The position numbers and the translations under genes were made by a program. A stretch of 64,000 nt of DNA from Phoronis australis (Eukaryota; Phoronida; Phoronidae), in assembly GCA_002633005.1 (NCBI GenBank), contig NMRA01000074.1:288326-352325 (forward strand), written 5' to 3'. This document shows, in pieces, positions 29,301-41,300 of the stretch (position 1 is its first letter; every line of letters starts with the position of its first letter). Below the pieces are notes generated by a model. It saw nothing but the letters and a program-made list of their open reading frames with translations, was not told the origin of the DNA and ran no database searches.

Positions 29301-32300
29301 CAGTTGCATCTACTACTAGTTATAGTATGTAAATATCATCTTTTTCAGTGAGGCATGCAAGTAGTTTATACCGTTCAATCCGCCATCTTTTTGATCACAT
29401 CATGTGACCTAATGTATAAAAGTCTGAAAAGATTTCTGCCCCCGACTGGGACTCGAACCCAGGACCTTCAGGCTAACCGTGCAGACGCTCTAGCCACTGA
29501 GCCATCGGGACCACTGGTCAGACACAGAAATCTAATCGGACTTAGTAGTGGGCATCTTGCCCATGATCTCCATTGTGTGTGTAAATATCATCTTTTTCAG
29601 TGAGGTGTGGAATATGTTTCAAGTAGTTTATCCCGTTCAAGTTATAGTAGTACTAGAAAAACTAGTGCCAGTAGAGCTAGTTCCACTAGTAGAACTAATT
29701 CTAGTAGTTCTAGTAATATTTAAGTCAAAAACATGGTGTACCAGTAGCAACAGTGGTACTAATAAACGCTGGAGGAACAGATTGCTTTGAAATCGAACAA
29801 CGCTCTGTAAGGCTTGTCAAAATCAGATACCGTAATGTGTAACCCTGTGAAAACTCCACACAATTTTTTTTCCAAAAAGGACAAGTGTTAGCAACGCTTT
29901 AGCACAGGAAAATTCAAAATAGTGCAAACAGAAAGTAGCAACCCATACGCCTCCAGCAGAAAGTTTCAACAGTAGAATAAAGTTTTTATCTCTTTCATTT
30001 GAATCTATTCAAGTACCTTACTGACCAGTTATAACTGTAAAATCAATACTGGCAGAAATACACAAAACTGACCAATGCCCTTTTAACAAAGATACAGAAG
30101 TCTCACTGTCACACACCTTATTTTCTTTAATCAAGTCATTGACAATCTCCATCACTCTAGAGGCTGTAGAGTACCAGGCCTCATTCACACCAACCCTTTC
30201 CAGCATACTGGCCACAGTCAATAGAACTAGCGACTGATAACGAACATTATCACGTGTATGGCTAACAAGCAGATCAACCTGGTGGAAGAAAAGAACACTG
30301 GGTACAAGAAAAGCACAAGATCAAAATGAGCAATATTTTATGATAAATATATTAAAAAATTCCTCATAACATTTTATTTAGAACAAAGTGTCTATTCTTT
30401 CATCTGTGTGCAATTAATTTGGGAACAAGTTAACAATTTTCAATACAAAATACTTTCACTATTCAAACTATTCTTTGCATTTCCCAGAGCAAGCCAAACA
30501 CTAGATACAAAGAATGAAAAACCCACATTATGCAATTCAGCACTCACTGAAAACACAGTTTTGCACTATCACAAGTTGTACATCCATCAATTATTTCTTT
30601 ATAAAACTATTTCGACTCACGATTGTTTCCATCACATTACAAACCATCCAATGATAACCAAGACTGACTTCTTACATATAACGCTCTGGGGCCTGTTTCA
30701 GGAAAAGTGCCTCAAGACTTAAGACCGAAATTTGGTCTCGCGTTCCGACTTCACAATTGCTGAATCAAGTCTTAGCCAACTAATTAAGAGCACACCAGAG
30801 TCTAGAAATAATTTATAGAAATTATACCCCAGTAACTAGAAGAGACTTTGCAGTTTTGCTCAAGTGAGATTTAATTATTTTTCAGAAGCACTTGTGTGTA
30901 GCATCAGACCAAATTCCTGAGTTAAGTCTCAGGTCACTTTTCATGACTGAAACCTCTGGTGACCAACAAAGTATCACAGGTTGACAATACTTACAAATTT
31001 GATCCTCTCCGTTTCCTTCATCCGCACTAGACCTCTGGCCATGCCTTCCACCACAACAAGGTTCAGCTGGCCAAAATTGACTCTTCCAGATTTGCCAGGT
31101 GCATGCTTCGATTTCCAGGCTACGAAGACAGGTGTAGCTTGCATTTGTCAATAGTTAAAACAATGAGCTAAAAAGGCACGCATTCACATATTTCGGAAAT
31201 GAACAGATCTTTGTTGTTGAGAAAGCACTAAATCAAGCTGCTATGCAAAAAAATGCTAAGTAAGAGTTATATGTATTAACTCAATAGGGAATTTTGGATC
31301 TCACGTTTGATCACGTCCTTCAGCAGCGGGGACCGTGCTGCCATCTGTGAGTCGAGTACAGCCTGAGCCACCACAGTCTCCATAGGTGATGTGACGAACA
31401 GAAGAGCTAGACACTCGAGCAGAACAGTGTCACTTAAATCGGAGGATTGCAGCAGGAACTGTTCGCTGCACATCAACTCGATGGCCAACACTTTGCACTT
31501 ATTCCTGCAAGAGTAATTAGAGCGGCTATGGGCAACATTCCGGCGTTAAGTGGGATTATTACACCTTTAACTAATATGTTTCAAGGCCACACAACAACAA
31601 CCACACATACTAGCCACTCCCGGTAGCTAAAGGCACCTCGTTATCAAATCAGTTACACATGCTAACAATTCGCTTACTTGTGAGTTAAACTGCCATACTT
31701 AGGAAACGGAAATCCATCCTACCATGTTGACTTCACATTTTCTGTTCTCCTCTCCAGAATAGACAAAAGATGCTCCAGGATCTCAGATGGTGAAATAATG
31801 TCGAGAAGTGTCTGTTAAAGAGAATACTGCGTCAGTTGGTCCTAATGTTTTGTCATTCACTATTGGCAGGGGTCAGTAGAATTGTTAAACTTACCTACCA
31901 AATTAGATGCTCACAATAAATTTACGTGAATGAAGCTATTACGTTAGCCCTACACTAACATCACCAATATGACAGACACCATGGATGAACAGAAACACAA
32001 ACTGAACACTAGAAATTTCAAATTTACCAATTGTTTGTGCCATGATGCAGGAAAATGACCATTTTGTCCCAAAAAATGTTTCTTGAAAGCACGCCTTGTG
32101 CACTCGTTTGAAACATAAAAGATTGGTCGGATTAACTATGATCATATGCCAAAATGAAGCATGCATTTTTCCTGGTGCAAAATATTTTGGCACAGATTAA
32201 ATGTATAAACACAAATTTTGATGAAAAGACTTGACACTACAGGCTGTTGTAACTTATCCCTAGCAACCTTAACCTCAAAAAGTAGAGCAAACTGTTCCAC

Positions 32301-35300
32301 AGCAACTTATTCTAGGCCAAATCATTGTGTGAACACAGCAATTTTAGGATGTCATGCATGAACTGCGTCGGCATTCACACGAGTTGGGTGGAAGCTGATT
32401 ACTACCCGAATATTCGTTGCGTTGATTACCCGCACTAAAAGACATGAACCTTTTCTGCTCAATATCACGCATGCACAGCAGTCTACCTATCAATAACATG
32501 CTTTATTATTGGGTATGCAGCCTCACCAGGTGAGTACAGGTAAAGCACTGAGTATTCAGATAGGAAGCCAATTGAACCACAGTGCTGGAGAAATACAAGC
32601 AATAGGTTACCATAGCTGCAGGTTGAAAGTGATCTAGCTTGAAGTCGGTGAATGGCGAGACCAACACTAACTCGTTGTCAAAGATTCATCATCTTCCCTG
32701 AAGATGCTTCAAACATCGTGTTTGAGTTTCCTCCTAACAACGCTTATTTCAATATTTTTTTCCCGTTACTACTAACAGCCAAATACTGAGGTCATTACCT
32801 GTTTCAACTGGACAACCCTCAGTACAACGTCCTCCACATCATCCCGCAGTCGGTCACAGAGTGCACCCTTGGCGAAACTAGCATCATAGTCCTGAAAAGC
32901 AATTCCAACAATTAATTAGCCACCTTGTTTTTATTTCAAAGATCTTCCCTCAAACCAGGATACCTGAACTGCCTTCATTTACGTTTTCCCCAATAATGTG
33001 AAGTGAATGACAAGCACAGAAGCAAGGGATTCTTTCTACAACAGCTCAGTCCCAGCAAGGCAATTCATTTTCAAAACTTGAAACACAGGGCATTTCATCC
33101 AGCTTGGAACATTTAAGCCGATTTACTTTAAGGAGAAATTGTGCATGGCCATGATAAATTTGTTCCTCTCAAGTTTTAGATTTTTTTATCCAAGAACTAC
33201 TTGAAAACCATTACATTTCAAATTTAATATCCAAAAGAAAAGATCTTGTCTGTGAGTGAAAACATCATCCGCAACTGAAATTGTTGACTGCAGCCAAAAT
33301 GTCATCTGCAACTCAAAAAATGTCTGCTAAAGAACAAGGACATGGTTATTTCTCCATAACGTTGAAGCAATGGAAAGAACAACTTTTGAAATGGGACGTA
33401 GAACCACTGTAAATGTTCAACAAAAATTCCAAAACATCCTGTGCTCTTAAAAGCTTTGCCATACCTGTTTCTCCACAATCGTCTTAACCAGGTGTTCAAC
33501 AGCAAGACACCTGACTGACACATTGGGGTGATTTAAGCCCAATATTAGACTGGTCTGAGAGTCGGGCAGGATTTCGTGCTTGGCCGCAGACAAGGTAAGG
33601 GAGATAAAGTCATTGAGGCATGACCGTTGAACCTCTGTCGACATATCTTGCGCCGTTTCGGACATGATTTTGTCAAACACGGCAGGGTATCTGTAATGCA
33701 CAAAATTAACCTAGGGTGTAGTCACGTAAAATGAATTTCTTTTGGAGAGCTTAACAAAATCTAAATTATTTCCACAGAAATGTGCGGTACAATTCCACAG
33801 ACACACGGTATCACAATCTGCAATGATCAATCAATCACTCAATCAATCATCTATCTACAGCGTAACAGATCAAACAAATTAATAATTTGCAAATCTTTAT
33901 ACACAATACGTGTCAATAATAATGGAACAAAAGTGTGTTGTCCCATCGAAAAGTGTCATGAATGACCTATAATGATTTGCTGCTCCAGTTACTCAGACAG
34001 CAAATTCCGTTTCCAACCAGCCATTCAGTGAGCAAGCAGATTAGCCCAAGTGGAATTCAACAACGGAAAAGCTGGAATGATCAGTTACAACACCACCCAG
34101 GATGGGAAAACGTCATTCCATTCCAATTACATTCGTCGCATTCTTTCATTTGACTGGCTGTAACGTGGTACGATAAATTCCAATACACTGCAACGTTGAC
34201 CAATGCTACTTAGACATCAGCTATTGCTACGCAGCATCTCACCAATTATATGCTATAGAAACCATAAAACCCAACAACGAAGTGAGCAGACGATGTCAAT
34301 ACATCAAAGCAGATAGGAACAAGCTAATCACATAAGAGATAAAAAAACACAGTAACGAAGCGTCAGTGATTGTATAATGAGACAAATGCTGACAGATCAA
34401 TCAACAATATCAGATCGACCCCAGGAAAACTATGTAGCCCTCCTTCGGTCCTAACGGCTTGATATCACCCTCCAGATTAGTCCATGTTGTTGAAGGAGTG
34501 GCAGACGACTCTTTACATACCTGCGCTCCAACACACGGACCAGTTCTTTAAAATGCATGTTCAGCTCTGCCACTGCATCGCCATCAGATGCGTGTTCTCT
34601 GCCAGATAGGTATTCCTTTACCACTGACCTTCAAATATAGTCACGGTTGCATGTTAAAACGCAAGGTAACATCAGACATTTTAGTTCATACCTGATGTCA
34701 ATCAAAAGCATTGACACTGCAAAGCTTGATTCAGTCAATTTACCCTTTTGTACCAGTCTCAAGCTATACCTTGCAGGGATGTGATTTTTTGATTACGACC
34801 ATTTACTAGTCTAAATTTGCTTCTTACTAGTAAGGGTAAAAGGTAGTTTCTGTTCTGGACAAGTACTGTTTGTCATAGCTTGAGAACAAGGTCAATAGAG
34901 TGGTTTGACAGGTTAGTCAGTTAATGACTTGAAATAGGCTAGTTCAGTGACTGAACATTAGATGGGATAACAGGTGTTACACCCACCCTTGAACTAAAAA
35001 TTGTGTGACAAAATTAAGTTTCAATTGACATTTTTCGACAACATAACGACACGATGAAAAATAACCCAGGGGAAATGGCAGCAGCGTTCTCCTTTCTTGC
35101 ACTGATTTTCTTTAGTGGTGTATTTCCCAGCTTTTTATACATCTTTGCAACCATGATTGCCATTGCTGTTCGGTGAGATAAACAATTCACACTAATATGT
35201 CCAACATTTCAAATGTTTGCGAAAGAATGAAACCATGTTTTGTCCCTGTCCACTCAGCCTATCCTCCACACCGGAACTAGAAACTGGGTCAACGGAGAGG

Positions 35301-38300
35301 TNNNNNNNNNNNNNNNNNNNNNNNNNNNNNNNNNNNNNNNNNNNNNNNNNNNNNNNNNNNNNNNNNNNNNNNNNNNNNNNNNNNNNNNNNNNNNNNNNNN
35401 NNNNNNNNNNNNNNNNNNNNNNNNNCGCAGTCGGTCACAGAGTGCACCCTTGGCGAAACTAGCATCATAGTCCTGAAAAGCAATTCCAACAATTAATTAG
35501 CCACCTTGTTTTTATTTCAAAGATCTTCCCTCAAACCAGGATACCTGAACTGCCTTCATTTACGTTTTCCCCAATAATGTGAAGTGAATGACAAGCACAG
35601 AAGCAAGGGATTCTTTCTACAACAGCTCAGTCCCAGCAAGGCAATTCATTTTCAAAACTTGAAACACATGGCATTTCATCCAGCTTGGAACATTTAAGCC
35701 GATTTACTTTAAGGAGAAATTGTGCATGGCCATGATAAATTTGTTCCTCTCCAGTTTTAGATTTTTTATCCAAGAACTACTTGAAAACTATTACATTTCA
35801 AATTTAATATCCAAAAGAAAAGATCTTGTCTGTGAGTGAAAACATCATCCGCAACTGAAATTGTTGACTGCAGCCAAAGTGTCATCTGCTACTCAAAAAA
35901 TGTCTGCTAAAGAACAAGGACATGGTTATTTCTCCATAACGTTGAGGCAATGGAAAGAACAACTTTTGAAATGGGACGTAGAACCACTGCAAATGTTCAA
36001 CAAAAATTCCAAAACATCCTGTGCTCTTAAAAGCTTTGCCATACCTGTTTCTCCACAATCGTCTTAGCCAGGTGTTCAACAGCAAGACACCTGACTGACA
36101 CATTGGGGTGACTTAAGCCCAATATTAGACTGGTCTGAGAGTCGGGCAGGATTTCGTGCTTGGCCGCAGACAAGGTAAGGGAGATAAAGTCATTGAGGCA
36201 TGACCGTTGAACCTCTGTCGACATATCTTGTGCCGTTTCGGACATGATTTTGTCAAACACGGCAGGGTATCTGTAATGCACAAAATTAACCTAGGGTGTG
36301 GTCACGTAAAATGAATTTCTTTTGGAGAGCTTAACAAAATCTAAATTATTTCCACAGAAATGTGCGGTACAATTCCACAGACACACTGTATCATAATCTG
36401 CAATGATCAATCAATCACTCAATCAATCATCCATCTACAGGGTAACAGATCAAACAAATTAATAATTTGCAAATCTTTACACACAATACGTGTCAATGAA
36501 TGACCTATAATGATTTGCTGCTCCAGTTACTCAGACAGCAAATTCCGTTTCCAATCAGCCATTCAGTGTGCAAGCAGATTAGCCCAAGTGGAATTCAACA
36601 ACGGAAAAGCTGGAATGATCAGTTACAACACCACCCAGGATGGGAAAACGTCATTCCATTCCAATTACATTCGTCGCATTCTTTCATTTCACTGGCTGTA
36701 ACGTGGTACGATAAATTCCAATACACTACAACGTTGACCAATGCTGCTTAGACATCAGCTATTGCTACGCGGTATCTCACCAATTATATGCTATAGAAAC
36801 CATAAAACCCAACAACGAAGTGAGCAGACGATGTCAATACATCAAAGCGGATAGGAACAAGCTAATCACATAAGAGATCAAAAAAAAACACAGTAACGAA
36901 GCGTCAGTGATTGTATAATGAGACAAATGCTGACAGATCAATCAAAAATATCAGAGCGACCCCAGGAAAACTATGTAGCCCTCCTTCGGTCCTAACGGCT
37001 TGATATCACCCTCCAGATTAGTCCATGTTGTTGAAGGAGTGGCAGACGACTCTTTACATACCTGCGCTCCAACACACGGACCAATTCTTTAAAATGCATG
37101 TTCAGCTCTGCCACTGCATCGCCATCAGACGCGTGTTCTCTGCCAGATAGGTATTCCTTTACCACTGACCTTCAAATATAGTCATGATTGCATTTTAAAA
37201 CGCAAGGTAACATCAGACATTTTAGTTTATACCTGACGTCAATCAAAAGCACTGACACTGCAAAGCTTGATTCAGTCAATTTACCCTTTCGTACCAATCT
37301 CAAGCTATACCTTGCAGGGATGTGATTTTTTAATCACGACCATTTACCAGTCTAAACTTGCTTCTTACTAGTAAGGGTAAAAGGTAGTTTCTGTTCTGGA
37401 CAAGTACTGTTTGTCATAGCTTGAGAACAAGGTCAATAGAGTGGTTTGACAGGTTAGTCACTTAATGACTTGAAATAGGCTAGTTCAGTGACTGAACATT
37501 AGATGGGATAACAGGTGTTACACCCACCCTTGAACTAAAAATTGTGTGACAAAATTAAGTTTCAATATCCATTTTCCGACAACATAACGACACGATGAAA
37601 AATAACCCAGGGGAAATGGCAGCAGTGTTCTCCTTTCTTGCACTCATTTTCTTTAGTGGTGTATTTCCCAGCTTTTTATACATCTTTGCAACCATGATTG
37701 CCATTGAGGTTCGGTGAGATAAACAATTCACACTAATATGTCCAACATTTCAAATGTTTGCGAAAGAATGAAACCATGTTTTGTCCCTGTCCACTCAGCC
37801 TATCCTCCACACCGGAACTAGAAACTGGGTCAACGGAGAGGTGCTTTTGTGCTCTCACAACCATTAAGAGTTATACACAGAAGGTTTCCAATTAAGTTAT
37901 ATTAAAGTTAATACTTCAGAAAAATGCACAATTGCCTCACCTAACTACGTCCTCAGCCAGAGAAGGATCCAACACTACATCGTGTAGAAGACCCTCCAAC
38001 ACACTATGATACTGGGCAGGACCTCGCATCAGCCCCGCCTCCCCATCACTACTGGTCGTCATGGCGCTGGTATCCCTGACAGCAGCCGGTACCAAGGGGA
38101 TAACGAATGGCCGCAGTAAAGGTCTCAGACTGTAGGTAGATGATACCTTGACCATCACCTGGACTACGGCTGGCACTTTGCAAAGGTGCTTCAAAGACCT
38201 GATAAAACAAGAAAGAGAAAACAATCCAAAATTTCGTAAAATTTCATGACGCCACAATAACTGTTTACTTCACTGTATGCATGCACTGATTTGAGTCCAT

Positions 38301-41300
38301 GTGCTGGTATATGAAAGTAAGTTAACTGGCAGGTGAAGTTGAATAACCATCTACAAAACTTAGTGTAAAGGTTGACAGTTGGGACAAAATACATCAAGAA
38401 ATTAGCGGAGGAAATACAAAGAACAGCCAAAAGACACACGCCTACACTTAAAAATGAAGCTCACTCAGGTGCATATCTGTGCGAAACACCTTAATCTTGA
38501 AAAATCATTCTTTGAAAATCGGCAGTTCAACTCACTAGGTGGCGTTAGTACTACCACGGTACAACTTGTAGAAATGCAAGCAATCGGGTAAACATCTGGG
38601 ATTGTTTGCACACAGACGTAAACACACTGACGTAACCACACTGACAACCTGCTTTCTACCTTTATTCATTAGCGCCACCTGGTGAACATAAGTCTCCCAT
38701 TTCACTTGCCGGTGCAAACCCCGCACTTCTAACACTTTGATTTAAACACAGGATACATCCACAATCATTCACTTTTGGCTACAAGAAATTATTACTCATT
38801 TTCACTTACAATACAAATCAAAAGTACTCAGACAAAATGACCCAGAATTCCGCAATCATGACAGCTTGGTGGATGTCAAATTCATCTTGAGATCAGTTTT
38901 CCCTCACTAATTAAGAGGAATAACAGGAAAGTTCTTAATAGCTATTGCCAATCATTTTTGCTGATAACAGACTTTGCAATAGATGAACGGTAGTTTCTCT
39001 GCCTCTGCTGATTACTTTTGTCTTGTAACATAGATGATAATGAGGCCATCTCACGAGTCTGGCACACTTGCATTACCGTTTTGGCAGTTTGTCAATGGAT
39101 TGTGTCTGATATACCAACAGCAAGCACATGATGGCCTCTTCTACCAGCTGCGGAGTTATGTACTGCAAGGAACACCATGAAATAGTAAACAGCAGTAGAC
39201 AATGGTGACACAGGCTTCTTAAAGGTATACTCTAAAGGTCAAACACTCCACAAATCACGATTTGGGAATTAGTGACAAGTGAATCTTTGGCGACTAGCGT
39301 TACTTGATGGGCCTGCGAAGTGGTGTGGAGGCCTTTTCTCAGAAACCACATGAAAATGCATAATTTATTTTTCTACTTGAATATTCCTTGAATATGCATT
39401 GTGTATGATATAGTACACTTTTTATACAAACTTAAGGATTAAATTCATCTTGTAACGCTTTTTACAATACCTTGGTCAACGAAGCCACGACCGTCTCAAC
39501 AAACGATGACCTCAACTTGACCCTGTTCACCAGCTGACCGAGTATCATGTAGGTTGCAGCCTTGTAGTCAATGTTCTTGGACTTAACTCCCCTGATCAAG
39601 TACGGCAACAACTGAGACAGCACGCTCTCGTTCATCTCGTTGGCGTACTCCAATGAGCCAACAATGGTCGATGCGTAGAACGACATGAGGACACGCAAAG
39701 GGGAGCCATAGTGGCTCGGCGTGGTCCCGTGGACCTGACAGGAAATATCACAAATAATTATAACAAGAAAAGCTGGATTGGTTTTGCTAATAGTGCACGC
39801 CGTTTTGAAGCTTGCCCACAATTTTGAATGCAACAAGAACAAGACAGGTATGATATACGTAAGAAACACAATTTAGTAAAATTCCTCGTCACTAGGATGA
39901 AGAGCAGGTAGAACTCCCGGGTGAAAACTGGTCATTAATGGCCATACAGGGGAACAAAAATTTATCAAATTACACGCATTCGGTATGCACTGCATCATCC
40001 ACGTGGGCTTAGACTTGTATTGTAACCCCTATGCTTGATTGGGTATGACCAAGGGATGAGTACATGTCGAACTGACAAGACAACTGTTGTTTCGTTGTGA
40101 GTTTGTCATATGAAATTATCAAAATAAAGCAAGGTATGTTCTATCTCAGAATCTTACCTTCAGATACAGTTTTTACTACTACTAGAATTGGAAGGGACAG
40201 ACAGCAAATGCTATTGGCATTGCAACCGCATTCAATCTCCACCTTTTTAGTCTATACAGCCTGACCAACAGTTAATTAATTTGACAATCAATACAATGAT
40301 GTCAGGAAACCGTTTGGAGACATATCTGTTGACCTTGACCTTCACCTTGTCTGTAGTATCGTTAGCACCAACTGCCAGGTTTGAGCCCGGCTTGAAACAA
40401 AAGCCTTTTCATACTCAACTACAGGTCAGGTGATGTGATTGACATCAGGCATCAAAGAAGACTGATTTTTAATTAAACCACATCAATGTGCTTATATATA
40501 ACAACACGATAACATACGTGCTTATGCACTCCCAAATTTCGAAAAGGTGCCTTCTATAACTTGGCATTTGATTATTATCAACTGGTGGTCCCGATCACTC
40601 AGTGGACTAGAGAATCTGCATGGTTACAAGTAAGTCGCAGGTTCGCGGCCCAGTCAGGACAGAAATCATTTCAGACAAACTGATAGGTCATGTGATGTGA
40701 CAGGTCATTTGATGTGACCAACATACTGTTGTTTTTTATACGTTCCTACCTTCAGAAACTTGGGCACCATCTCACAAACGAAATGCCTGAAGGCCGGATC
40801 TTTAGCGCAGTGAGTAACTAGAGTGGATGTTGCCAAGGGGACGCCTGGTTTCTGTAACAAAACACAGGAAATGAAAAACAAAATTAATGTTGTGATCACC
40901 AACAATTTCAAAGCCAACTATGTGAAATATTATAACGGCTAGTTGCTAGTCACGTCATCGCATCAGGTTACCATGAAGAAGCCATTTGTTCGGAGTATTT
41001 GACAAGTGCAAAATTTTAGCGTGCTACTCTTATTGTTTGTATTGCAAGAAATCGTGTAAACTGAAGAAGACTGTATCTTTCTGCCCCTCTCTCAAAGTTT
41101 TTAATAGGAATTACTACCGTGCGGAGAAATGATCTTATTATAAAAATTTGCAAAACAAACAATTGACCTATCGCAAGCTCCGCCCCCTTGCGAAAAGTTG
41201 ACAAACAATAAGTTTTACACAGCAACATGTTTTGTCGGGTAAAACGACGGCTTGGAAACAAAGGTGTCTAAAAAATGCTGCGTTCTGATAAGGTCAGTTA

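Larger units (their letters stand above)
32845..35301. repeat. Left copy of 2.4-kb duplicated HEATR1 block (contig end)
   Basis: About 98-99% identical to 35426-37842. It contains exons 8 and 9 and part of exon 10. It ends exactly at the left edge of the N run. One indel of about 42 bases (33937-33978) falls between GTGTCA direct repeats; the rest are scattered substitutions. Confidence 0.92.
35426..37842. repeat. Right copy of 2.4-kb duplicated HEATR1 block (contig start)
   Basis: Starts at the right edge of the N run with sequence equal to 32845 onwards and ends matching 35301. Beyond 37842 the sequence continues into unique intron 7 and exon 7, as expected if this contig is the true upstream continuation. 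Confidence 0.92.

Noticed and set aside
29436-29513. A functional tRNA gene on the minus strand
   Set aside because: The acceptor stem has a mismatch, the anticodon stem does not pair, and a non-tRNA tail shared with 40587-40702 shows it is a SINE.
32845-37842. True tandem duplication of HEATR1 exons 8-10
   Set aside because: The two copies end precisely at an N run in dovetail order and differ like alleles, so contig overlap explains them better.
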